From assembly GCA_947034895.1 (NCBI GenBank), contig OX344765.1:25115001-25179000 (forward strand): a stretch of 64,000 bases of DNA, read 5' to 3'. This DNA comes from Rhytidiadelphus loreus (lineage: Eukaryota; Streptophyta; Bryopsida; Hypnales; Hylocomiaceae). The notes beneath the pieces are model-generated. The model saw only the letters and a list, made by a program, of their open reading frames with translations, did not search any database and had not been told where the DNA came from. Within the stretch, counting starts at the first letter, position 1, and each line of letters begins with the position of its first letter. Shown piece by piece: positions 48,677 through 59,291 of the stretch. Position numbers and translations under genes: made by a program.

Positions 48677-48899
48677 TTAAAGGAAAGAGGTTACTAAAAA
48701 TCAAGTATACTATGATAGACTATGGATAAATATTATTGTAAAGCATGGTAGTCCTTATTTGGTAGTGTGGCTTTGAATCGGAACAAGTTTGATCTAGGGA
48801 AATAATACATTGCATCTCATGCAATAGAACAACTCATTGTGAACTTGCATCTACAATTGTTTAACAAAACAATGTTGTTGTAATTGCTAAACTCCCAGT

Positions 48900-49275
48900 T
48901 TCATAGCAATTCAACTAACAATCCCAACTATAGTTGTTTTGTAGTCCATTCTTAGTTGTGTTATAGTTATAGTTATAGTGTTTTGTAGTCCATACTAGTT
49001 TTCCAATCATTTCGTAGTTGTTTTCTAGTCGTCATCAGTAGTCATCTTCTAGTTGTGTTATAGTTATTTTCTAGTTGTAGTGTAGTTGTTTTCTAGTTGC
49101 ATGAGTAGTCTTCCTATAGTTGTTTTGTATTTGTACCTAGTTGAATTCTAATTGTTTTTTAGTTGTTTTCTAGTTGTCTTCCAGTTGATTTATAGTTGCC
49201 ACTGTAGTTGTTTTCTAGTCAAATTCTAGTTGTTTTCTAGTTGAACTATAGTTGTTTTCTATAGAATTTATAGTG
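48900..49275. repeat. TAGTTGTTTTC minisatellite-like array
   Basis: Units built on TAGTTGTTTTC, with variants such as TAGTTGTCTTC, TAGTCGTC and TAGTTGAA, recur about every 11-25 bases. The spacing is irregular. It lies beside a CACTA-type end (49575), so it may be that element's subterminal binding-site array. Confidence 0.75.
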
Positions 49276-49512
49276 AAATGAATAGGTAACATATGACTGG
49301 TTCTTTGACAGAGTGGACTCTACAGAACGTAAAGTTGTCCACATCGACAATTCTAATGAATATTAGATGTAGAATACCTCACGTTAATTCTAAATAACTA
49401 CTCTATTACGGTTCTATAATCTTGCACTTCATTCTATGACTACTCTACAACAATGTACACATTGAAGTTGGTGCAAATAAAGAGGGATTATAGTTGCAAT
49501 GTAGTTATATAG

Positions 49513-49575
49513 GACACTTAGTCGCAAAGTAGTCGTCAGATACTGGTTGTGGCAGACACGTTTTTCTTCTAGTGA
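49513..49575. mobile_element. CACTA-type transposon terminus (one end only)
   Basis: The plus strand ends ...GTGTCTG-type sequence then TTTTTCTTCTAGTG. On the minus strand this reads CACTAGAAGAAAAACG, a CACTA-family tip. Sub-terminal words TAGTCGCAAAGTAGTCGTC echo the array at 48900-49275. The opposite CACTA end was not found, so the element may be truncated. Confidence 0.4.
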
Positions 49576-49579
49576 ATGT

Positions 49580-51367
49580 CATGGTACAACTATTCCATTG
49601 AAAATACTTTTATAAATTATTTTTCAATCACCAACTCATTATTTGTTTTTATTCTTTGCCAATAATTATTGTCTTTGATAATAATAACAGGTACTCCTTC
49701 AAAATTGCTCTAAAAATAGAGTTTTTTTTAAGTCATTAAAATATTGCCCTTTATTTGAACCCTCTTTCAAACCTTATTTTAGATTGTACTTATATTTGAA
49801 TATAGTTGAATCAACTTGTTATTTTTGTGGAATGACAATAAAGTATAATAACATGTGCTCTAATCACAAGTTGAATCAAATGCAATTACCATCTAGAAGA
49901 AGAAATGAAAGAAAGACCAAATGAAGGGCAACGTTTCAGTGACTTAAAGAATAATTCTAATTTGCTCAAGTCTTCATGTCATTCACTCTCAATATTAAAT
50001 CCTCTTTAATGTCGTAGCCTAGGAATCAATCCAAAATGCACAAGATGATAGGAATATTTTTGTAGCATTGTAACAATGACAATGAAGAGTGCTACAAGTA
50101 AAAGTAACATTGAAGAAGTACTTGGAGTTATAAAAGTCTATAAAGTAGTTCAATATAATCTTTATCATATTCTGTCACTTCATATTATCATGTTTATTTA
50201 TGACTTCTTGTAACACAATAAAGTATTATTCAATTCAAATTTATGTTGATTGTTGATTTGGATACATCTATTCCCTTATTTTTGGTGAAAAAATATAAAA
50301 ATATATATTAAAGGCTATGATATTAAAGAGGTTTGTTTATATCAAACAATTTATAACCAAAGTTTAATGTTGATCATACTAAAGTAACCTCTTCAATTAC
50401 TCAATTGGAGTGAATGCCCTCATTCTAAGGGCTTGGGGGTTCACTTAGAGTGTTCATTTGAAATCACGTGCAAACCAAACTTTGGATCCCTTACATACTT
50501 TTAGAATTTTAAATATAAATATATAAAATATGAATAGATTTTACTACTTTGAAAGTTTATGTTTTGAATTATCGATATTTTTATTTGTTAATAATAATTA
50601 GTTATAAATTTTTGAAGTAAAAAAATACACTACAGAACTGAAAAATAACTTTTACACCCATATATTATATAAGAAAAAATTGTCTAAAAAATGAACAAAA
50701 AATTCCTAAAAATAATTCTTTATTGAAAGCTTATTTTGAGTTGAATATTGATTGAATGGTCATCTAAATGTGTTCTCTATATTTATTTGAAAAACATGCA
50801 ATTTTAGTTCATTTTCAACCTCTTCTAGAAATTATTTCATATTTTATTTGAGTTGAAAATTTTGGCAATAGAAACCTATAGTCATTATTAAACAATGCTC
50901 AAAATTTTAGGTTGAAATTATACTTTATTAGAAACCACTTGTTTGCACATGGTTTGTTGTAGTAGAACTAAGTGCACCCCTGAGTTTAAGGGTGGTGAAA
51001 ATAAAATAAATGGAAAAAATAGGCTCCAATGCTTGTATTATTCACATGTACATTCCGCATGTCAAAAGCAAGTCAATCTATATAAAACAATTGTAAATAT
51101 CTTTAGGCTTTAGTTTGTTCCAATATTCAACTAAGATGAATTCTTCCATTTTCTATTCAAAAAGTCTTAAACATTGCACCAATTACAATAGGTTATTTTG
51201 AAACTTTATTTGTATTTTGTTATTGATCCAAAAAAAATCAATATTTTGCACATGCAATGTAGATTTCACTTTTTCTAAGCTTTGATAAAATATCAAATTA
51301 AAGTCATATTTATTGTAAATTATTAAAATACATATTGAAAAGATTTCCATTGAGGTACATCAATATA
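49580..51367. other. AT-rich intergenic DNA
   Basis: No gene or bounded repeat is recognised. Confidence 0.5.
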
Positions 51368-52108
51368 TTAGTTAGTTACATTGTGCATTTGCTTATTTTT
51401 TTTGGTCTTTTGTTGACTAATGACATTCATATATTCTTGTACATGACGTTGTTGCAAATTCTTCAATTCTTCTTCTTGTTTGCGCTTCAAGGTTTCCAAA
51501 TCACTTAGACTATTAAAATCACCAACATTTAAATTTGAAAAGGCAAGTTCAATGTCATATTTTGTATACATTGGTGTGCTACTTTCCATTGTCACTTTTT
51601 GTCCTTCCTCTAAAAAACACTCATGAGTCTCTTTAGAGCTTAGAGAAGCATGACTATGTATTAAAACATGTTTAGCTTTGATTTTATTCTTAGAATTGAG
51701 AGTTTTTTCTTTGGGGTTGTCAAAACAAATTTTTTGGTGCATTTCTTGAAGATGAAGATGTTTAGTTTTATAAGCATCTACATCATCATCACATTGTAGA
51801 ATTTTGAAAATTTGCAATGTAATTATTTTAGTAATTGTTTCAAATTCTTCGGTAGAAAACTCAAGGTTTGGAATTTTGATCTGCATATTATTGATGACAT
51901 CAATTGGTGTGTCATCATATAAGTGAAATTGAAACCGGATGCAACGGATATGACCATTAGAATGATTCAAAATGTTGAGCTTTAAAATTAAGGTCTTGCC
52001 ATCATTTTCTATATTTGGATCTATTGAAAAGCTTCGTTTGTCTTTCTCCACTTGAACATAAGAATCACTACTGCTACCTATGTGAGATACAATATTGTTA
52101 GTGGACAT
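51368..52108 (-). CDS. Stand-alone WNK kinase C-terminal-like protein (OSR1_C domain, no kinase)
   Basis: A single uninterrupted 246-codon frame in very AT-rich DNA. Residues about 36-104 (TLILKLNI...NGHIRCIRFQFHL...STEEFETITKIITLQI) follow the pattern of the OSR1_C/CCT-like domain that follows the kinase domain in plant WNK proteins: L-x-L-x-I, G-x-I/V-R-x-I-x-F-x-F, and a D/E-x-x-x-I-x-x-x-I helix. In WNK and OSR1 kinases this domain binds RFxV-type partner motifs. The tail has a probable coiled coil (about 205-232, LSDLETLKRKQEEELKNLQQ), also seen in WNK C-termini. No kinase domain lies in the ORF and none was found upstream on the minus strand. It may be a retrocopied or transposon-captured fragment, a decaying duplicate, or a gene whose other exons I missed. 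Lack of stops suggests a young copy or constraint. Confidence 0.5.
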   Translation of the reverse strand: MSTNNIVSHIGSSSDSYVQVEKDKRSFSIDPNIENDGKTLILKLNILNHSNGHIRCIRFQFHLYDDTPIDVINNMQIKIPNLEFSTEEFETITKIITLQIFKILQCDDDVDAYKTKHLHLQEMHQKICFDNPKEKTLNSKNKIKAKHVLIHSHASLSSKETHECFLEEGQKVTMESSTPMYTKYDIELAFSNLNVGDFNSLSDLETLKRKQEEELKNLQQRHVQEYMNVISQQKTKKNKQMHNVTN

Positions 52109-52754
52109 TTTTATTCCTAAATTTTAACAATTAGAACTTAAAGTACATGTATGACTATTGTGCCAATATCTAAATTAGCTACATACAAAAAAAAGAGTAA
52201 TATATAGTAATCACATCTAGAATTTATAGGTAGAATTTTGAAATTTTATTTTAAATAGTTTAGACTTTTATTTTTCTTTAGATTAAAGACTTTTAGACTT
52301 TTACTTTGGACTTTTTTTCTATTTTAGAGTATTACTTTAGATGATTTTTTTAGACTTTTATTTTACACTTTAAACATACTTTAGGATTTCTATTAAAGAA
52401 TTTATTTGATTTAGTAAGAAAATATTTTTTATTTTATTTTTTTACTTTGTTTTTAATTTAGTCTATTTTTAATTACAAATTTTAAATTGTCCCTAATTTA
52501 CCTACAAAAGTTGTTACCAAATTCTAAAGGTAGCTACAAAACTAATCTTCAATTCAATTATTGCATGCTATTTTAGATTTCTAGTTCTTAATCTTTGAAG
52601 CTATGTAGACAATGTACATAAGTAATTCTTACTTTTCATAATATCCAACATGCATTTGGGGATGCATTCCCTAGAGCAATGACATTGAAGCATATTAGAT
52701 GGACTTTATGCACTAGTTTGTCTTCCTAGTAAGGTAGATGTTTGAAATGAATAA
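52109..52754. other. AT-rich intergenic DNA upstream of the WNK-like ORF
   Basis: Very T-rich between about 52.2 and 52.5 kb, with TTTTAGACTTTTA words recurring. A possible splice acceptor (TTTTAG) lies about 8 bases before the ATG of the minus-strand ORF, but no upstream exon is recognised. Confidence 0.4.
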
Positions 52755-52758
52755 TTAA

Positions 52759-53661
52759 CCCCTAAAGGACTATAGAGACTTCTTTTTTGCAAGCTCGTGT
52801 GTTTCTACCGACTTCAACTATTGAAAATTTTGCATGAAACTTTTACGCTAGTTTCTAATGATCATCATGATATTGTACATATAAAACTTTGTTTCCTGTC
52901 ACTTGGATAAGTATTATAAAAGTTATAAATTTTTTTCTTTCTATGTAAGAGTAGGTAGCTAAAACTATATTCTAAAAATAGATCAGTTAATTTTATTTGA
53001 CTATATAGATTGATACCCACATAAAAATCTCTGAACCATTCAATGTAGACTATAAGGAGATGAAAATTATATTGAAGAGTGTTATTTTCCTAGCAATGAA
53101 GCCAAATAAAACATATAAAGTTGTTTATTGTAGTCAATTGTGAATTTTTCTTAAATAAATAAACAACAACAAAATATGTATTGTATAAAGAACATTTTTA
53201 CTATTGGGATTGACAAATCTCAATTTCTTGTCAAAATTATTAGCAATTTAGTTTTTTTTTTATTGAGTATCATCTTCCACTATATCATTTTTTAAGAGAT
53301 GAATTATATAGTTTTGTTGTTTAATTTTTTTTCCATGTATTCTAAACCCATTACATAATGACTAAAACACACAAGTTATGGGACATGATTGTTTTTTCCC
53401 TATAATTGTTGAAAGACAAAACATCACTTTTTAGAATGACTTCAATGAGTTAATTTTTGAAATTTAGGTACATTGATCTTGCAATCAATGAGAGATTTTC
53501 CTCTAAAATTTTTGGAGGATTTACTCAAATAAGTTAACTTCATAGATCCTACAATTGGATTTATTAAGTAATAACTAAAGATGAAGAATTTAACTTTGCT
53601 TTGGATACAAATATTTTGAAGTAGTTTTGGGCATCAAATCACCAAAGAACTTTACTACTAA
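52759..53661. mobile_element. TTAA-type element, right end decayed, E11 (about 0.9 kb)
   Basis: TTAA at 52755-52758 is followed by CCCCTAAAGGACTATAG, a clear family left end. The right side retains only an eroded match (TTTTGAAGTAGTTTTGG, then AAAGAACTTTA) to E10's right end near 53.66 kb. The inferred length fits the 920-935 bp family size. Non-coding. Confidence 0.5.
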
Positions 53662-54401
53662 TAACTAGCATAAGTGGTTGTCAAGGTTGGCATTCCTATT
53701 GAATAATGAATTAAAATTAGAAAATATAATTTGTCAAATTCATAAAAATATAGTTTTTTCCCTTAGGTTTTAGAAAATAATAGTATTCCCATAATTTTAG
53801 CATTCATTTAAAAATATATATTTTATTGATTTTGACCATCGGTTATATTATTTGGCATTGAAAATTCAAGCCTTTTATGTACCGTATTATGTACTATACA
53901 AATGGAGATTTCTCATTGTGGATTTTGTTGTTCTCATTCATATTTAGATTCATTGGATTTTAAAACCTTTTGTAAAATAATGGTAAACCAAAAAAATACT
54001 CTATGAGTTTTTTAGTCAAAGCATTTTTTAAAGAAAAAATATGCTATGGGTGGTCAAAGAAAAATCATTCAACTTTTCATTTATACTTGTACAATAAATA
54101 ACACAATTTGCATTGGTGTTGTAAAATTCAAATTCTTTGTGAAATGTAGGAGAAATTGCATGGTATCGAAGTTCGTTTATGTGTAGCCTAAAAACACTAT
54201 TTGTGTGGCGAGAGCAACATTGCATAGTGTGCATGCACAAATTTGACATTATTTCATTCACTTTGCTACTTTAACCACCTTCATAATTTATATTATTTTT
54301 TAACCCACACAAATTTATATTCTAGTATTTCTTAGAAGTCTTTTTTAAATTCTCTACATTACCCTCTTTGGAATCAAAATGTCCTTGAAGGGATAATTCC
54401 T

Positions 54402-55173
54402 GGGAGACGTTAAGTACCCGCCCTTGAATAAATAGGGAGGTACACAATGGGGCCCGATCGGCTTCTCAAGCTAGCCCACTACCTCTCGCCCTGCCGGGAT
54501 GCCTTCCAAGTCTCTGCCTAGATTGCATTCTGTCCCCTCTACCCATGCCCCGTCTATTCGTCCTATGCCTTAGCCAAATCGCCTTCCGGAGTTCTCAGTG
54601 TGCAAGAGAATTTTGAAACAACCAAAACACTTAGATGAGAATGGATGGTGGAGAAATGATTTTTATAATGAAATCTATTGTTCCTTATGAACTATCCCTC
54701 AAAGGACATGGGATAATTTGAAGATTGAGCTCCTACTACTCCTAACCCTTAATATCCCACATGGATAACTTTACCTCCTACCATCCAATTTGTATAAAGA
54801 TCTTGCCTTTTTCACCGTCAAACACATCCAAACAAGTGACTATTGGATTTGTGTGGCGCACTTTTTGGATTTACTATAGCATAATGCCTAATTTCCAAAA
54901 TTTAAATTAAAAAGTGCCAACCGTGCCTTTCACCTACGGTATTGCAACTCGTCTGATTTTTGGTGGTTTCAAGACTTTCTCGCACACTGAGAACTCTGGA
55001 AGGCGATTTGACTATGGTACGGGACGGACATAACGAGGCCTGGGTGGAGGGGATAGAATGCAATTTGGGCAGGGACTTGGAGGGCCCCACGACAGTGGGC
55101 TAGCTTGAGAAGTTGATTGGGCCCCACTACGTACCCCCCTATTTACTTGAGGGGGGGGTACTTAATGTCTCCC
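54402..55173. mobile_element. MULE-like element with about 215-bp inverted repeats and 9-bp target duplication
   Basis: Arms 54402-54623 and 54962-55173 are inverted copies of each other throughout (tips GGGAGACGTTAAGTACC and GGGAGACATTAAGTACC; inner shared words CAAGCTAGCCCAC and AGTTCTCAGTGTGC). They are flanked by ATAATTCCT (54393-54401) and ATAATTCCC (55174-55182), 8 of 9 identical. Long TIRs with a 9-bp duplication are characteristic of Mutator-like elements. The 338-bp centre is AT-rich and non-coding, so it is non-autonomous. Confidence 0.82.
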
Positions 55174-55182
55174 ATAATTCCC

Positions 55183-56764
55183 AGCTCCGTTGCATTGATA
55201 ATCTAAAGCGTCCCAATTCCACCCCTTTCAACCCAATTGTATACTCAACCTATTTCCATGTGAAATTAATATAGTTTCTACAATATTAGGATGGAACAAT
55301 GTAAATAATTGTAGGATTTTAGCAATAGAGGAGATTTGGGGGTTCTAGAAAGCTATGAGTTCTTAGATTGCGGGGAATAAGGGCACTATGCTATTGCAGT
55401 GCCACTGCAACAGTCTAATGTAGGTTGACGCAGGTAGGCCATATTAGATAATAAAATTTAATTTTAAAAAATGAATTTTTTTTTCAACTTTTTTTTAATT
55501 TAAAAATTTTAAATTAATATCCTGACAACAAGACGTTCTTTCACTGCAAGGTGTACAGGCCTAAAACGGCCTTCCCTTGCCCCAAATCTTTTCTAAGGGT
55601 TGCTTTGGGATCATCCCACATGTGTCCCTATATGCTTTAACAACTTTTCCATAGTTGTGTAGCATTATTATTGTAAAATTTCAAAAGAATTGACATTAAT
55701 TTTCAATAAATATAGATGTTTGTTGTAAGTCATTTGAAAAATGCAAAGAATTATCTACGGAGTATTGCTATGATCTTTATGGAAGGTGAGGACTATTTTT
55801 CTTCACCTATAAATCTATCCTCTATTTTGAAGTTGGTTGATTTATATTTTGTGATATTCCCATAACTTGTAGGAGATCTCTAATTCTGAATATGAATTCA
55901 AATTTTGATTGTCTATGATAAATAATGAATTCCTAATTTTTCCCAAAGATTAAGAATTTGGAGCGCGATTTTCCTCTGAGAATACCTAAATTAAAATACT
56001 AACTAAAGGTGGATGAACTTATTCTAGATATTCCTTGTGTAGTATGGGAATCTAGATTTAGGCCTATAACAATCATGCTTCAACATAAAGTGAAACATTC
56101 TTAAATAATTGAGATTTGGACTACAATGGGAATAGTAGTGGTTACAATAAAGCTAAAGCAATTGACAATAATTTATTTAGTTATTTAGTGACAATAGGAA
56201 CTTGTACCTTTTGGTGTAAAGCCATCACAAAATGGAATTATTTGAATGTAAGCAAAGAATATCCATTTCAAAACTATAATGTCCATTTCAAAAAAATACT
56301 AGAACCAATTTAGGTAGTAACATGGCCAGTATGACGTACTTTATATTGAATTTGAAGGGAGGTCACGTGATTTCTGTGGTCTATTTGAACAACACACTTA
56401 AAAAGATTCATAGCATTTTCAGAGAATCATAATTATAATTGCTATTGCCTTCTCTTACATTTAAAAAAATTAAAAAATTAAAAAATAGAAAATAAACTAT
56501 CTTTAGGGTGAACAAGACAATTATTCTTCCTCCAATGGAGTGGCATCCACTTTACTTTTAAGCATTATAAGTATTTTTGATAATTTATTGCCAAAATTTG
56601 TCCTGATTCAAATGTCATGGATACAAAAAAGTTCAATTTTCTTTTGAAGTATTTTGAAAATTCTATCTAAAAATGGATTGAAGATTTGTCAAAACTTTCT
56701 TATAAAAGCAAACTAGTAAACTAAATGGATATAACTATCCATACTTAAGTTGGGATGTTTGTTA
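55183..56764. other. AT-rich intergenic DNA
   Basis: No gene or bounded repeat is recognised. Confidence 0.5.
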
Positions 56765-57680
56765 TGCTAAGATCTCTTGGATTGTGTGTCCCCCATTCGC
56801 ATTCTTGGTACCATCATAAAGCTCTCCGCTAGGAGGGATGCATGAGCTTTGGTTCGTGGTGTTCCGATTCACAACAGAAAGGATATTGAATTTCAAAGTT
56901 TTTGTGAATTAAAAAATTAAAAAATTATTTTTACTTTTATTTTTTATTATATTGTGGCAACATCACAAGGCAAACTAAGGTAAATCAACCCATTGTGGTC
57001 AAATGATCTATAGTGGTCACCTACCAAATGACCCCATTATGGTTTTTTCAATTTTTTCAGATTTTGGCTTCAGTGCATGTCTTACATGACACTAATGAAG
57101 TAGTTAATGACTTCATTGGGAACTTTCTATTTTTCAGTGAGAATTCATTGTGAAAATTGACTTTTTAGGCCTTCCATGTTACAAAAGACTTTGACTACTT
57201 TAGGTGAGCCAAATGAGCATGATGGTTTTACAAATTCTTATGGGCAAAAATGCATTGAATACTTCAAGAATTCATAACAAATTCATACTTTGTCAAAATA
57301 ACATAATTTTAATTGCTCTTGTTGTTTCTCACACTTGTACTACTGTGGGAAACAAATTGAAAAATTTCAATAACCATATGATGTCAAACTCCTTATTCTG
57401 ACCACAATGGGTTGGTTTACTTTAGTCTATACCTTACATGAGGTTATTTTGGTTTGTTTGTTAAAATAAAATCTCTCGAATCTTGAGTCCCCCAGTTGCG
57501 TTCTTAGTGTTGTTGAAAAGTCCTCAAGGAGGAGGGATACATGGACTTTGTTTCCTAATGTTTTGACTCATGACAAAAAAGATATTAAATATTGATTTTT
57601 TTATGAACTAAAAAATTAGAAAATTACTTTTACTTTTATTTATTATACTGTGGCAACGGCACAGGACATACTAGTATATT
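56765..57680. repeat. About 205-bp direct repeats flanking a MITE
   Basis: Blocks at about 56765-56970 and 57468-57670 are diverged direct repeats sharing in order ATCTC, GTCCCCCA, AGGAGGGAT, TATTGTGGCAAC or TATACTGTGGCAAC, and (A)CTTTTA. Between them sits an inverted-repeat element (56974-57426). The layout resembles a small LTR-type element with an insertion, but TG...CA ends and a primer site were not identified. Confidence 0.55.
56974..57426. mobile_element. MITE-like element with 28-bp inverted repeats (453 bp)
   Basis: The left end ACTAAGGTAAATCAACCCAT continues TGTGGTCA. The right end on the opposite strand is ACTAAAGTAAACCAACCCAT followed by TGTGGTCA, giving 26 of 28 matches. The core ACCCATTGTGGTCA is perfect on both sides. 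No coding frame. The target duplication is unclear and the superfamily unknown. Confidence 0.68.
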
Positions 57681-59291
57681 TTAAAATAGAATAAATCAGC
57701 ATCTTGATGATAGCCACGTAAGCAATCCGTGAAAATCCATGCAGGCAAGACGGCACCGACATGGATGAAAAAGCAATTGATTTGGATGAAAGTTCTTGAC
57801 ATGCTTTCGTCCCACAAGGTCACGCTCACGTGCAGACTGCAGTACTTTAATTAGATAAGCTTGACAGACTGTAAAACTATTACTCTAGCACCCTATTTAG
57901 TCTTTCTTTTTTCATTTTTTTTCCCACTTGGGGGGGCTCCAAAAAATATGTAGAGTCTGGCCACTCTAGGGAATTTTTATAAAATCTTCTGTGTCATTGG
58001 TAATTACAAAGTGAAGAAATAGACTTTCTTGGTGATTTTTTACAACAAAATTTTCAACAAAATTGCTATACACAACCTGGCAACAATTGATAATCAATCA
58101 CCTTGTCTAGAAAAAACAACACTTTGCAAATTTAAAGCATTATTTTATGGAGTCATTTTTTTCAACTCTAATAAATTATTTGACAAGAAATGCCAACCCT
58201 AACAGTAGATGATTGAATTCTTGTACTAAACATTTTAAAATATTACATGTTTCAAGAGACAACTTCATCTCATTGGTATTCAAGAAAGCTTCCAAAAATA
58301 TCATGTACTGTAAGGTGGGCCCCTCCCAGACGCACCACTAAGTCACTAACCCAAAACCGCCATCATCACTTGGTGCACATCTCCAAAATCAATGCGTTGA
58401 CCTCTGTGCAGGAAACGATTTTAGAACCTCTACCAAAACAAACTTTGACCCTTCATAACTTTTGCATACGTTATCCAAATGTTGTGTTCTTTGGTGCGTT
58501 GGAACCTCCTTTCACTTGCTAACAAGAAAGTATGAAAATTGTAGCCATCCTAATATTAGTAACTAGGCGCAATAATAGCAAAAAGAAGTTGGGGATGCTC
58601 ACCTCGGCAGTAAAAAGAAGTAGAAACACTCTACACTACAGTACTCAGAGTGACCTAAGCATTTACCACTTACCACGCCATTTCTCACCCAGACTATTTT
58701 CAGTTCAACTAGAGTACGTGCCTGAGTGCGAAACAGAAGTCAAACTCCCATCTTTCTGATGCCACCGACCCCCCGTCCCCTGAAAAGCATCTCCAGCACG
58801 AATCCCTGCATCATAAATCAACCTCGAACCTTTCCAGACTGGAACCTGGTCACCTCTTTGTATCACAATTTCCAAAAACACCTCCGAAAAACAGCCCCAA
58901 ACACCCCAAAAGTCTCCAATAAACCCTGAATGAAAAAAGAAAAAATCCCCGGCAGAAGCACAGCAGGAATCTTCTCCCGATTCCAATCTCAAGAAAACGA
59001 TTCTTCCCGATCCATCATCCCTAAACTGCAACAAACCAAACAATCACACTTCCGCATTACCCTTCACTCTGTTTCTTCCTCCAGTAAGTTCACTTTAAGG
59101 ACGTTGCAACAAGGTACCGAAGATCGCAACACAGATTCGTAGTGCTTGTACTGGTAGAAGTTCTTTCAAGTACAGGTCCAACTTTTCAAGTGTCGGTGAT
59201 GCGTCTGTGTAGGGGGACGCATTTGTTTGGAGGGATTCAGTGTTTTTGAGGGATGTATTGTTGTTGGGTTGTTTTGTTGTTGTTGTAGGTG
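57681..59291. other. Intergenic DNA and TPC1 5' region
   Basis: AT-rich to about 58.2 kb, then balanced and C-rich on the plus strand (58.7-59.1 kb), consistent with the TPC1 promoter and leader. TTGTTGTTGTAG at 59277-59288 just before the start codon could be a splice acceptor ending a 5' untranslated intron. Confidence 0.45.

Noticed and set aside
54028..54261. 77-codon minus-strand frame upstream of the WNK-like ORF, considered as a kinase exon
   Set aside because: It contains no kinase motif and no splice-compatible link to the downstream ORF.
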